NCBI GenBank assembly: GCA_914767715.1
Contig: OU612067.1
Coordinates: forward strand, 10,600,001 to 10,664,000
Length of the DNA: 64,000 bases
Reading direction: 5' to 3'
Origin: Membranipora membranacea
Lineage: Eukaryota; Bryozoa; Gymnolaemata; Cheilostomatida; Membraniporidae
Part shown: piece by piece, positions 49,848 to 63,635 of the stretch
Layout: each line of letters opens with the position of its first letter
How positions within the stretch are numbered: the stretch's first letter is position 1
Position numbers and translations under genes: made by a program
Notes under the pieces: generated by a model
Database searches by the model: none
Told to the model about the DNA's origin: nothing
What the model saw: only the letters and a program-made list of their open reading frames with translations

Positions 49848-49992
49848 AGGAGGAAGTATCGCAAATAAATACATGGTAGTGATAACATACAGTTAGCATT
49901 GTTAGCTTTCTATCATAGTGGAAATCAGTGTAACAATTCCTCCCTTATCATTTATTCATGATATCTCTCTTGCCTAGCCTTTAACTTCTATG
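49848..49992 (+). promoter_or_regulatory. Conserved upstream block of gene J
   Basis: AGGAGGAAGTATCGCAAATA onward, matching the blocks before B, G and L. It ends about 110 bp before the ATG. Promoter or 5' UTR inferred from repeated conservation. Confidence 0.45.
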
Positions 49993-50101
49993 GTCAGGGT
50001 CTACATTAAGGTGCACACCGTAGCTCTGATAAAACTTCATTTGCTCTTGTGTTTTGTATGATCGACATCGATTTTGCCAGCACCCCAGCAAGTTCCCTAC
50101 T

Positions 50102-53100
50102 ATGAGTTTACAGACACAGTATCTCATAGCACTCTTCGTAGGACTGTCAAGTTACTGTATGCTGGCCACAGGTGAGTCATTATGTGGGATGGCATGATCT
50201 TTGCAATAGAATGGTCATCTCGATGTCATAGCATCCTAGTTGGACAGATATCTGGGGAGTTCACGGCCAATTTTTCCCTTTCCATAGTAAGTCATAAGTT
50301 TTAGGGAAGAAACTTAACCTGTTGAAAAGTTTCTGGTCCTGTATTTACCAGATAATCAAGGCTGAACTTACCATCAGTATGACCATCAAAAACTGTCAAA
50401 TTGACTATATGTTGTAAAAGACTTTGGGTTTTAGGTGTTCATGACAAATACCAAAAATCAAAGGAAGTTGAAAATTTTCCTAAAGACTTGTCAGATGCTA
50501 TCATAATTTCTAGCTGGCTAAAGTGACTGTAGCAGGTAATGCCACTAACCATTCCTCCAAATATCCAGTCAGGGCTCTTATCCAATATTTCTACAGTGAT
50601 GTTCATCCAATGATGTTTTCTATACTCAGGTGCAACTTCTGGAGGAACATCTTGTGTGCTCCCATTCATATACAGAAATAAACAGTATTACACCTGCACT
50701 GATGATGATTATAATGGTCATTTCTGGTGCTCAACGACAAAGAATTATTCTACAACATGGGGAATATGCTCAGGTAGGTGCTGACTCTCTGATAGAGAGT
50801 CAAATGGCAGATAAACCCAACAGTGATAAAAATGTTTTAGATAACACCAAACAAGCAATGACCAACCCATTATGCATACTAGTAGAGTATTCCAGCCTTC
50901 TGCTTCCTGTGTTTGGCCCAATCTCAGACTAGGCTTTGTATTGTCCATTCATCTTCTAACTTTGATTGATAGCTCTGAAGAGATACACTGCATCAAGTAA
51001 TTTCGGGGGCATATGATCTCATAATGTGATACATAATTTACCAATATTTCTTCCATTGATTTTAGATACATCAGAAGCTGAGAGTGGTGTATATGTGATG
51101 TTAGATGGTAAAGATCAGAGGATCACACGGCAGACAGGAACTATAATCAGTCACAGAGGATATCGACAGGAGAACTACTCTAACTACATGGACAGTACAC
51201 TGAGAATACAAGTAGATGGAGTGCTTTCAGTAACATTGACAGTCTTGGAGTTTGGGCTACATGACAACAGGGCGCCAAATGGGGACTGTTATGACTTTAT
51301 GCAAATTAATGAGATAAAGTACTGTGCAAACAAATTAGCAGAAGGGGAGAAGAAAATGTATATCAGTGCAGAGGGAGAATTCAGTCTCAAATTCCACACA
51401 AACACAGTGAATGTGGAAAAAGGTTTCCGAATTCAGTATAGTTATCACGGTGAGTAAAAATAGGCAGTAGCAAGCGCCAGATGTGGGCTTGATATGTTAA
51501 CTCATTGCAACAAAATCATACCGAACAACATAACTTGAAAACTGATGTTATTTGGTATTCTTTATAGAGTTAAGCTGCGACACAGACAGACTTCTAAATG
51601 CATATCACACCATTTGTGCCGCTGCTTATGCTGATGATAATGGAAACACAGTGTTAGCAGAGTGTAGAATCAGATCTCCCCTGATCAATGACACACTATA
51701 CTGTAACAGCATCAGCAGTGGATGGACTGTGGAGAATAGTGACAAAGGAGCCTCTCTATGTTTTCATATTCTTGGTATGAAATCATAAAACCAAAATATT
51801 GGAACAAAATATTTGCCATAAAATGTTGTGATTATTGTGTTTGTGCTTTGCTCAATTCATAACTGCATTTTCTCAGGCCACCCAACAAGCTCCCTTTCTT
51901 CAGAGGAGGAAGTTTGTTATTATTATGGGGTAATTGAGTTGTCCATTCCGATCGTTAAGCTATGTCTTCACAAGGAAACCATTAAAATTATTGCCAGATT
52001 CGACAAAATTATGCTATCAGTCATATTTTCAACACATTGCAGATGCACACAACATTTCTTTTTTTTCCAGATGCCCTCACAATGTACAACGGCAAAAATG
52101 CCTCAGCCCAGATGACTGTTAACAAGCGAGGATACGTTATCAGTCATAGAAACTTCCCTGATGATTACACAGCTAACATCGACTCATCTCTGACTATCAC
52201 AGGATTACAGCCTCAACAGATTGTACAGGTTAAGTTCCTGGTGTTTGATCTTTACCCTGGCTGTGCTTTTGACTTCCTGCTTATTTCTGGTGCCACTCGG
52301 AACAATAAGATGAAACTTTGTGGTGACCTGAACAAGGCGCCTGCATCTATAAATACATGGTACAATTTTATAGTTTCGAGTTCTAGCCTGACATTCAGAT
52401 TTTCTACTAACAAGATCAATCTAATCAAGGTCAGTTTTACAGTTTATAATCATTTTTGAGCAACCTAAAGTTTTAGATGATTTGAGTAGGTTTATGATAA
52501 TTATTAAAGGTTTCAAAGAGAACATTATCTCTTTATCAAGCCATTTCATTCCAAATTGACGATGTTTGGCAGATTAAAAATGACTAATTAAGGTAAAAAA
52601 ACAATAGGTTAATAAAAGTACTAATATAGCCTAGTAGTAATGATGATTTTGAAGTTTCCCAATGGTCAGTACTACCAGGCTATGTCCAGTACCTTTATTT
52701 AGTTTTCGGGCTGAAAAGTCAATGAATGTGAATAAATTTGACTATTGAACCTGGTCTTAGTAAACTATTGTAACTTACCACCAATATCTACATCTCTGTC
52801 TCTTGAATAGTTTTAGAACCTGTGACGACAACCTCCACTAGCATAACAACTACTTACACTTCAGCTGCAACCAATTTTTCAACATCCGCAGCCATCCCAC
52901 AAATCATTAGAACAAAACCTGCAGCAACACCCACAACAAATGAAATTAGCATCACTTCACCTACAAATCAGTATAGTACTGCTGATAAAACTTCTTCAAT
53001 GTCAATTCAAGCCACCCTTAGTCCCAGATTACCTGAAACAGAAACTACACAACCGAACATCACAGGTGAATAGGGGTAAACATAAATAAAGCTGAATAAA

Positions 53101-55029
53101 CTTCAAAATAATCTATGAACTCATACAAAAATATAATAAAAAAAATTAATTATAAAATCATTTTCTATGTTTTGCCTAGCATTGATAAAGACAAAACAAT
53201 TTTTTTCTTTCATCTTACCAATGAATAAACATCACTTTGACTAGTCATGAAGAAATCATGGCGCAGAAATTGTTACATTGACACTGTCACCGGGCATTGG
53301 CATGGCGATACTGCAAACTCAGATAAATTGTTTACGTAATGTGAGTTGGTTTCTCATTTCCTGCGGATTCCCAACTCAACAACATAAGAAAACACAATTT
53401 TAGCTATTCAACAAAATATATCATACTATATTATTCTTACAGAAGAAAATAAAGTGGGCAGCGATGGTCAAATGCAGCGGACGAGTAACGCTATGGCATT
53501 AGGAGTTGGGATTGGAGCCGCAGCTTTGGTCATTATAATAGCAGTTATCATTACAGCTCTGATGGTGCTCAAAAATGGACAGAATAAAGCAAAGTGAGTT
53601 TCTATTCATGGTAAAATGATAACCAAAACAATTAGAAACTGACTGACTGGTAAAATAGTGGGAAGGAAAAAATTTCAAAACCCTCGAATGCCCAAAGATA
53701 TTGCAGGATGGATATATCATTCAATTCTAATGTTGTATTGCTATCCGAGGTTAAAACCGGTTCAAGCATTGCCAGATGTAGGGGTTTATTCGGTATTTAA
53801 TTGAAGATGTAGGCAGAATTTTCTCTTTACAGACTTCCAATTAATATTTCAATAGCTTAAAAAACCTTGTAATATGTTCGGAAATTTGTTCACCACATCT
53901 CAATAATCTGCAAAAATGCACTTTTTTCAAGATTCTGGAAAATCCTAATCAAATATTCCTAGTTAATCTCGGTTGAACTACTTTGTGATACTAATCGTAA
54001 ATAAAGCATCAAAACTGTTCAACAATTAGTTATCAAATAAAGTCTACTTGAAAGTATTCTAGACCATTTTAGACTTATTTATTTTATATATGTAGGCAAA
54101 AGGGAGAACCAGAGAATGAGTACACATCGGCTAATACTGCTTCTGTCGACCCTCATATCTACATGTCTACTCTTCATCCGGATGCAGGTTAGATATGCCA
54201 ATTAATTTCATTGACATTGTCACCAAAAACATCACCCTCAATGCAAAACTGTCACTACCAATAACGCTTTGAAGCTTTTTTCATTGAAGGTAATTTGTCT
54301 TCATACAATACTAGTTTATTCCGCATAATCAAATCTTTTCTTAAATTATTTGCAATGACAGTGTATTTCTGATAAGGTTAGATGTGTCTGTATATACTTG
54401 ACAGGGATGTACAATTCCACCTTCACAAGCCCCTGCGATGACATTCAGACATCTGTAGACTATAGTGCAGAATACGAGCAGATTCAGAACGCTGCCAGTG
54501 GCGATTATGAGAACACAAAAAGTAAACAAAGGTACTTCAATATTATATAACAAGGGCTCAAGGGCCAGAAGAGGATAGAATACGGGAAATTTCAGAACGT
54601 CAGACGTGGATGTGATTTCTTGTCAAAAAGCCATCAATCATACATCAATGTATGCCAAAACATAAAAATGTGCCATAATCCATAATTAAAGTCATGCACC
54701 CAGATGAATATGTTTGGGATTGCAACGAGTGGTGATGTATTCTCAAAAATATGATGATTATAACCTAATACTCTGCTTCTGCTCTGTGGTTCAAATGAGA
54801 GAACTTAATAACTCTGCAAAACAATAATAGAAATGTAAAAGAAAACAGCTGCGAAAAAGTTCACCTGGGAAGCCCAGTAGTTGTTAAAAGTTATGAATTA
54901 GTATTATGATGTTCTTACAGAATCACTGAGTATGATGGGTCTGAGTACACTTCTGCTACAGCTGTTGCTGACTGTGATGTCCATATCTATACATCAGCAG
55001 CTCCTGGTTCATCTGAGATGCCAACATGA
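50102..55029 (+). CDS. Gene J: FN2/CUB/CCP/CUB receptor, type 2 tail, frame break at end of CUB2
   Basis: Exons 50102-50171 (signal peptide), 50630-50773 (FN2), 51066-51449 (CUB1), 51568-51774 (four-Cys CCP-like), 52071-52429 (CUB2), 52811-53065 (Thr/Ser stalk), 53443-53593 (TM), 54096-54187, 54405-54531 and 54921-55029 (tail, TGA). CUB2 lacks the final GFYFQYQG strand because of a short deletion before its donor, making it 359 nt; joined normally, the next codons are TTT TAG, giving a ~389-aa secreted product. All other exons are open and phase-matched; skipping CUB2 gives an open 512-aa receptor. Tail motifs are EYTSAN, HIYMSTL, EYEQI, DYENT and HIYTSA. Either a soluble form, a CUB2-skipping receptor, or a young pseudogene. 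Confidence 0.75.
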
Positions 55030-56476
55030 GGAGTCTCCTGGTTCATCAGAGGACATGTTAATCTGTCGATAAGAGTGAAAACTAAGGTTAATCTATTTCT
55101 AGAGCCTATTAGAAAAGTAATTGTATCCGATTTTACCTACAATATTATGATTATTGTGAAAGGGTTACAAAAATAGAAAAAAACATGGCTCTAAGTTTTT
55201 TTTTAATTTGAGGGCAATTTGCTCCAATTTTTTTGCGCAATTTCATTCTGAGAGACATCAAACAAAAATTTATTAGCATGTTTTTTTTACAATGTGCCAT
55301 ATAATTTTGTCCATTCTATCATCAAACATAAATCTTTCATATTTAATTTTTATGATTAACTTTTTCCTCATCTTTCTTGAAATTTCCTTTATTTTTCCCT
55401 TTTTTCTCAATGGCTGATTTAAAAAAAAACATTATCATCGAATGTTATGATATTGCAATAAAATATAGAGAATAGAATGGGATATAGGCTGAGAATATAC
55501 CACTATTAACCATCAAAATCTATCGTTCTGTTATTCATAACAAGGAAGTAAATAATGAAATAATTGTCGTCACTCATAACTTCATGTGAACAAATTCTAA
55601 CCTCAAATATCCCTAATTGGCTTTATAGAAGCAGGTCAACCATCCCAGATCTTATCAAGGAAATGAAGTTTCCATCTCCAGTCACAACTCCTGATCAAAG
55701 TAAAACTTAGCCTAAGCAGAGACAGTTTGCATCACCCTACTAAGACCGACTACGCTTCATTGTTATTTCTATGGCCATGCGTTCATCATCACCACTGACC
55801 AATGATCACATTACACTGTACCACTGTGATACTGCACAATAAGACATGTTACATGCCACTTACATAATTTGGAAAAAACTGAGAAAACATGAAAAAAATT
55901 ACGAGTAAATTGTTAGGGAATCATGTTCTCATGATTACATGATACACAACTCCTTACAAAGAAAACCTATTACGAGCAGCTGTATTTCAATTCAGACCGT
56001 GTCAATAATGGCAGTGGCGTATATTAGCACTCACGGCCCACGTGAGTGGCTGAATAGCTCAGTGTGTAGAGCGTCCGCCTAATAAAACTGTTTATAAGAT
56101 TGTTGTGGGTTCGATTCCCATCAAGGTCAGTTTTTTTTCAAATGGGTGCTTTATAACTGGAGCATTTTTACCGTAATCTTCTACTGCTATTGAGTTGTTT
56201 TCTTTCAAGTCATATTTGTTTAAGCTAGCAGCATCTAGAAGGAAGTAACATAATCAACCACCATGTTAAAAATCAGGACCAATTACAGTTGTTAGAATTC
56301 ATAGCGAAACACATTATAATACTACATCTATTCAAAGCTCTTATGTGTGTTATCACTTGCATAGCAGTGAAGCTTCAACAATACCCAGTGTTTTTCACCT
56401 CAAGCTTTGAGATTGGTAGTGTGGTTCAAAATCCAGCTCCACTTCGAATATGATTTTGAGCTTTGACTTTTCCACC
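55030..56476. other. 3' flank of J and upstream of K
   Basis: AT-rich, with long T runs near 55200-55440. No exon recognised. It holds the tRNA-like stretch at 56046-56129. Near 56237, AGAAGGAAGTAAC may be K's counterpart of the conserved upstream block, but the surrounding sequence differs. Confidence 0.45.
56046..56129 (+). repeat. tRNA-like sequence (SINE head or tRNA pseudogene)
   Basis: TAGCTCAGTGTGTAGAGC forms a good D arm, and GGGTTCGATTCCC is a perfect T arm/B box. The intervening region is too long and lacks a clear anticodon stem, and the acceptor ends (GTGGCTG and AAGGTCA) do not pair. It is probably a relic. Confidence 0.45.
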
Positions 56477-59400
56477 ATGAGGAATATCGAAGTGCTTCTT
56501 TGCGGAATATCAAGTTACTGTATGCTGGTAACAGGTGAGTATTTGGGTATCTTCTAGTATAGATTGGCAGGGTGGCGCTGGTTTAGAGCTTCTCAATCTG
56601 AGAGTTGCAAGTGACTTCCCATGCTGCTAATTAAGGGGAGCTGTTCATACATAACCCTAGCTTTCCCACCCTTATACCCTTGTACAATGTGCGCTCAAGA
56701 GCAAATACAGTTTGTATTAATATTATCGAGAATTCCATTCAAGTGGAGGTGACGCTCATCAGTAAAAATTACAACATAGAATATGGGTGATGGTGTAACA
56801 ATTAACTTGTTCAACTATAAGGTCTACTGTGCGCAGTAGACAATCGGCAGTCTAATATCTTATGAATTAAATGCCCAAGGTCCAAGATAAATGTTGTTTT
56901 CTGGTCTATGTTCATCAATCTAAGGTTTCTAAACAAACTTCTAAAGGAGATCCTTCGCAGTATGTTTGACCCCAAGACCTATTAACCAAATTTCCCTCTA
57001 CCTCTTCAAAATAAAAAAAAGCCTGCTTGTGGATGGACAGGAGAAACTTTATCCACTATTGATGCAAAAACCTGTCCTGTAGATTGAAATTGATATACTA
57101 CTGAATGTTTTGAGACAAATTTGGTTTTGCGTTTTATTCTCAGGCTCAACTTTTGGAGGGAATGCTAACGGCGATCCTTGTGTCCTCCCCTTCAAATACT
57201 ATAATACTCAGTATTACACCTGTACTTATTCATACCAACCTGGCTATTGGTGCTCTACAACTGTTGATCATGATCAAGATGGCGCATGGGGAAGATGGAG
57301 TGGTGAGTGATCAATACTATATTGTCTTTCCAATTGGCATTAAAGTAAAATATCATGAGCTAAATACCCACTGATTTCCTCTTCGATTCATTCTGCGTGA
57401 TTTCAAATATTTTCAAACTTTTGAACTAGTACATTTTTGGCAAACGGGCCTCATATTGTCTGCAAGTAGTAGCTAGTATAATTAAAGAAGGTCTTCCACA
57501 GTGGCTGGCCAGAATTAGATAGACCTCAAACTGCAGGAAAACTGGTTCAAGCACTATCGAAGCTCACTTTGCGTCTTATGGTGATAGAACAAATTCTTTG
57601 CTTCCAGATACATCATAAGCAGAGAGCGGTGTATATGTTATGTTAGGTGGTGGAGTTCAGCTCATCGCACATCAGACAGGAACTATAATCAGTCACAGAG
57701 GATATCCACAGCAAAAACACTCTAACAATGTGGAAAGTACCCTGAGAATAAGAGAAAATGGATTCTTATCAGTGACCCTGAATGTTTTAGACTTTAAGCT
57801 TTATGACAAACGGGATTCGAATGGGAACTGCTATGATTATTTACAAATTAATGATGTGAAGTACTGTGAAAACGACCTAGCCCCAGGGGAAAATAAAACT
57901 TATATCGGTGTGGACGGAGAATTCAATCTCAAGTTTCATACAAGCTTGTTTTATGTAGAAAGATTCAGATTTCAGTACAGTTATAATGGTAAGTTGGCCG
58001 CAGACCTCGAAGGGGGTTGAAACTGATTACCAAAATCATATTACTGGTATGAAATCACATCAAATAAGAGTTTTGGGATAATTTTTTAGTTTATTGGCTA
58101 TAACTATATGCTCTAATTTGAATAGTGATTATGAACCTTTCTTTCAGGATTTCCAAATGCTCATAAATTTCCACTTCCAAACTATTATGATAGATTGCCA
58201 TGTGGCCGGACAAACTAATCTGTGAACAAATTGATCCCTCAAAATGCAGAGTTAATGAACAACACTTTGAGTCATCAGGCCTAGACTGACTGTTTCTTTT
58301 GAATATTGCTTCATACTAATTACTTGCCATGTTAATAAAAGTTATTTCACATCAATCTTAGTACTTTCCAACTACTACCCCTAAAAAAGGATCCAAGTGT
58401 TTCCTAGGGCCAAACAATTTATTGTTGGATGATGCTATTGTCAGTTTGTCTACCAACATGAAAAAACTCTGAAAACATTCATTGTTATAGCTGCTCCTTT
58501 CTTTATGTATTCATTATGTCATCCTTTTTATGTCATCCAAACCTACCATGTCATCCACCATCATGAAAGTCTCTCTTCAGTCTGAATTCCTTCTTCATAT
58601 ATGACTGTATCCGTTTGTTTGCTACTATGAATATGATCACCTCGACAGTTGTCAAAGATTAACACACACCAAAATGATTTCTTGTTTCAGAGGCCATTGC
58701 AATTCACAACCCTTCACAGAGCCCAAACCAGGAGATAAACGAGAAACAAGGATATGTTATCAGTCATAAAAACTTGCCTGATGACTACACAGCTAACACC
58801 AACTCATCTCTGACTATCACAGGATTACAGCCTCAGCAGATAGTACAGGTTAAGTTTCTGGTGTTTAATCTGTCATAAAACTCTGAATACCCTGGTTCTT
58901 ATTATGACTTTCTGCTTTTTTCTGGGTCTACTCTTGATTATGAGATAAAATATTGCTTTGACCCTGGCAGGGAACCTACAATAGATAGATGGTACAATTT
59001 CAAAGTTTCAAGCTTTGGTCTCACATTCAAATTTACACCAAAAACCAACGCAAACACTGTCGGACCTGGATTCTACTTTCAGTACCTAGGTTGGTAAAAA
59101 GGGCTAAGCAACAACAAAAAACATTTTAGTTGTTTTGGTAGCTTCATGATATTAAAGGAGATAGCAGACCACCATGCAAGTTCGGCAAGTGATATCATCT
59201 CAAAATTATGGAATACGGCGGCTTTAGGGTTAATTAGATAGATTTGGTTAATGAACATCAAAACATCATTAGCTTTGTACTTCCTTACCTTCCATATAAC
59301 CACAATGAACAACTACAATCTGTCTTATAGTTTTGGAGCCTGGGACAACAACGTCTACAGTATACCTCGTACATATGCTTCCACAGCAACTAAGCCTTCA

Positions 59401-61755
59401 ATGTTTGCAACCAACTGGCAACTGTCAGAATAATAACGTCACCTACAGCGACACCCACAATAAATGAAAGTGGAAGTATTTCACCTGCATCGTCAGCAAT
59501 GTCACTTCAAAGTCACAGAACAATTGGACGAGAAACTACACGGCCAAACTTCACAGGTTAATGAATTAACAGCAAGTTATTTTTCAAACTTGACTGTAAA
59601 ATTTGAGTATGCTGGGGATTTTATTATCCATTCAAAACTATTATTCAAAAAAAAGAAATACCAGGATGTTGTTTCATCTTAAAAACAACAACAGTGTCAT
59701 GCTAGTTTGATGTTACAGGCAAAAATACTGTCACCAAACATTGTCGTGTAAATCGGCAATACCACAAATCTGTGGATGAAAGTATGAGTTGTATTCTGAA
59801 GACTTACCACTCCAAATCTTGCAGCCTAAGGAAACATGTTATTAAATTCTGATATTGTTGTTGCAGATGAAAATCCTGTGGGCAGTAATGGTCAAATGCA
59901 GCGAGGGAGTAACTCTGTGGATATAGGAGCTTGGCAAGTCTAGTTATTATTATGGCGGTACAATAGCAGTTCTGATGGTGTTCAAGCAACGTCAGGAGAA
60001 CGCGAAGTAAGTTCCTGGTCAAGAATAGATTGAATCCACAAATTGATTGAATAGCAGCTTTCTTAGGTTAGGTCATGGCAAGCTGCGCAACCTTACTTTA
60101 CAAATCTATACAGGTCTTTGCATGACCCATATCCATTCATGCTGATGGTACATGCCTACTCAGTTTTTACCAATCATGATGTTTTCTTAGACACAAGAAT
60201 GCAAGAACTGACCATACTACCCTGCTTTGACTCTGACTGTTTCCGCTGCATAGTTTTCATTTCATTTTGAATGCAATTTGTGATACTATCGCAAATATCT
60301 CCTGCAAAAATCTTTATTAATTCTTTGATAGAAGTGCATCAGACCGCAGACCAACTCATGGGTATCATCATTATCATCTTTGAAGCGGAGGGAGTTATCC
60401 TCTCTTGGGTACAGGTACCGGGACCCGTAGTACCCATGCCCGCCGGAAATCCGGCTACTCTTCATATTGAAAAGGCAGAGAGGGTTCTTTTTACTGCTTG
60501 TTGGGTGTGCAAACACACATTGGACCTCCGGAATTTTTAGTCCCGTTCCGCATTGACCTCGCTCGGATGAATGGTGTGCCAGTACCAAATCAGAAATAAT
60601 CGCAGGTGCCAGGAATTGAACCTGGACCTGGACAAAGATCACAAGTCCGCACCCTTAACTATTAGACCACTCCTGACTCATGGGTATACCAATGACACCT
60701 CTGCTGAGAACACTCTCCAGGTTCGCATGTTTAGGCATTACCCTCAAATCCATGTATATTTGTAACTTACCTACTCTAAATGGTTTGGTTAATACTTAGA
60801 ACAAGTATTCTTTCTTCGGCTGTGACAAACCAGACTAATTGATTTGTATCAAGGTTGCCCGCTTTCATCAATATCATTTCACCAAAGGAGAGTTCAAATT
60901 TTGATTTTTTTTCAAGTATCCACCCACAATTACCCAGAACGTCTGAGTGCCAGTATACTGCTCTTGATAGATAGCGTCTTATTTTTTCATCATTTATTTC
61001 AATCAAGCTTTATATTGGCGTTCCCATCCATTATTTTCTGCAATTCAATGGTTTATAATGTTTCTCATGGAAATGGTACTATGATATGTCTGAGTCAGTT
61101 TGTACCAATCAGGGAGCTGCACTCTCCCAGAATGGAGCACATTACTCTGTACAGGTGTTGGTGAGACAGACTCTGACATGGCTGAGCAGGTGGATACAGA
61201 TGTCGTGTATCACCGAGCTGATGCAGAAATAGAAACCTCTGAGTATACACTATCGGGGGAGGTAAACCCTAATGGAACAACAAGAGGTACAAAGGCTAAT
61301 GGGAAAAACAACGAGATAAGATGCCGAATATCAGTTGGCTGACTCAACAGCTGAGGAGTATGCCAGCATTGAATCTATTCACAGGTAGAATTATTAGCTA
61401 GTTTAGGGGTCATGCTGTCTAGGTTTGGGGACGCAGGTAACCTGATAACCAAGCTTTAATCTTATATAATAGTATTGTTAAGTTTTTAAAAGCAAATTTT
61501 TTCTCTTACAATCCGTCTACAGGCCGACATAAATTGTGGTGTTTGGAAATATTTGCTAGAGATTAGCACCTATTTGAGAACTCAAGGAGGTTTAAATATT
61601 ATCAAAATATATTTTGTTCGACCATTTCAGAGCTGAAGAGGAAAAGACGGTTTGGAAGAAATACTCCTCTATTCAAGCCACAACTAAGGCTAGAAAGACA
61701 TGGTTGTAACATCAGAGTTACAGAGCTTGTAGATAATTAACTATACGGTACTTAA
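56477..61755 (+). pseudogene. Pseudogene K: type 1 receptor, recent duplicate of H
   Basis: Exons 56477-56534 (signal peptide, MRNIEVLLCGIS subtype), 57144-57302 (FN2, complete but with the last Cys replaced by Trp), 57608-57988 (CUB1; TAA at 57616-57618, fourth codon), 58691-59089 (CUB2; TAA at 58876-58878), 59331-59556 (stalk, frame lost), 59867-60006 (TM, stops), 60332-60752 (tail exon with SINE), about 61076-61385 (tail exon lacking its acceptor through a 23-bp deletion relative to H) and 61631-61755 (last exon). Shared lesions with H show the copied gene was already dead; the two TAA codons and the 23-bp deletion are private. K shows the unoccupied TTAA site and the intact 5' part that H lost. 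Confidence 0.85.
60366..60675 (-). mobile_element. tRNA-derived SINE in a tail exon of K
   Basis: Same 310-bp SINE, same site and same 12-bp duplication (60354-60365 and 60676-60687) as in H. It was inherited through the segmental duplication, not inserted twice. Confidence 0.88.
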
Positions 61756-63381
61756 GTAATAAACACGAGTCCTCACTCTGAGACCTGAAATCGCATAAAG
61801 TTTAAATACTAAGGTATAAACACATGTTTATCTCCCCTTGCCGAAAGGACAGGTAACTTCTCGAACTTCCACATATCACATGTATATTTTCATCCTAAGA
61901 TTAAGTGTTATGAAACTTGCCATAACATTTTGCTATTCATTGATAAGAACTATATTGTTTCACAAATTTTAAACATTGTACCCTGTACCCATGACTTGAT
62001 GAAATTAGATATATCCTGGGAATTTTCAAGACCAAAAGAGTTTTATGTAAACAGCTAATACTTGCTATGGAAAGTTGATTTTACCAAATAGGACTAACTT
62101 TGATTCTTTTACTCATTTTAAAGTCTTTTAGCTTGAGAGATATGTGATGATTATTTAAACATTTAATCTGTGTGAACTAACACGTTCTTTTCTACTCAAG
62201 TTGTTACTATCTCGATCAAATAGCAGTGTATCAATCTCACATGCCTAGGTCCAATCAGATAGTCAGAGACTAGATCAGTGGAAATATCCACCCACCACAT
62301 GCATACAGCAGCGAAGCCAGATCAGAATCAGGTCTGCTGTTCCTTTAGATACCAATCTGACCAAAGACGCTTCACAAGTTCAACTGTGAGATTGTACCCT
62401 GGCCTGGTGGCTGGTACAAACCTGTTATTCCTATTTTTATAATGTCCATTCAGAGAGATCAGTCAGGTTAGCTAGGGATACGGGCGTCAAAGAAACCATA
62501 CATATACATGAACCCTGTTATTTTTTAAGAAGAAGTGGTTTTTTTAAATGACCGTTATGCCCCTCTATCTAGCAAAGTTGATGGCAGACATTTACAAGGT
62601 ATGCATGACAAAGCACATGTTCCAGACAGTTCCGCTCACCAAAAATAATGAGAGAAGGGGCTTATAACCTATGAGTTGACTTCCCTTAACAATGTTTTCA
62701 TATTTGCCTGTTGACAAGAGTTGTCCCTTTCTTTTTTGGAGGAGACAATTCTTTTCTAGAATGCTTAAGAAACATTGAAGATCCACTGGTTAGAGACACT
62801 TTTATAATTGGTTGATAATGACCTATATCAATCATTCATGTCCTGTATGCCCAAAATTTAAAATCACTTGCCTTCCTGCATTGCGAGGTAGCGTTGTAAA
62901 TATAAAATGTCTATTATTCTGAGCTCCATTTATTTTTTCTGAATAAGAAATTGTTGTAGGAACAGTTAGAATTGACCCGTCCTTGTAGGCTATCTTAAAT
63001 AACAACTTCCTCTTCAGTATAAAGTCGTGCAAACATTTGAACACAATCACAGCATGATAACATGTCGGTCCATCCATTCAACGTAAGATAAGTGTGCTGT
63101 TTGTGTGATCACAAGGCATGATGACAAATAATGAAATAATGTTTGCTTCTACATGGTGCAACAATACACACACCATTTCCTCCTTTGCCAATCATTGGCA
63201 TCAATTGGAAACACTCAGTAGTAGAGCAGGGCAGCTTAGGACTCTTTATTCAATCTTTATCAGTCACGTAAGATTTATACCCTTATTTTATTTAACATGA
63301 TATAGTGTAAAGTAACAAGGTAATCAGCTGGTTTTGATGTTATGACGTTATTTTCAGTTGAACTGAATTGTATCTTCACCT
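61756..63381. other. 3' flank of K and intergenic sequence
   Basis: Near-identical copy of 48224-49847, with the downstream block near 62248 and the hairpin at 62720-62748. No exon recognised. Confidence 0.55.
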
Positions 63382-63525
63382 AGGAGGAAGTATCGCAAAT
63401 AAATACATGGTAGTGATAACATACAGTTAGCATTGTTAGCTTTCTATCATAGTGGAAATCAGTGTAAAAATTCCTCCCTTATCATTTATTCATGATATCT
63501 CTCTTGCCTAGCCTTTAACTTCTAT
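63382..63525 (+). promoter_or_regulatory. Conserved upstream block of gene L
   Basis: Near-identical to the block before J, starting AGGAGGAAGTATCGC. It precedes the L signal-peptide exon. Role inferred. Confidence 0.45.
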
Positions 63526-63635
63526 GGTCAGGGTCTACATTAAGGTGCACACCGTAGCTCTGATAAAACTTCATTTGCTCTTGTGTTTTGTATGATCGAC
63601 ATCGATTTTGCCAGCACCCCAGCAAGTTCCCTACT

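Noticed and set aside
56046-56129. Functional tRNA gene
   Set aside because: Good A and B boxes but no pairing acceptor stem and no clear anticodon arm.
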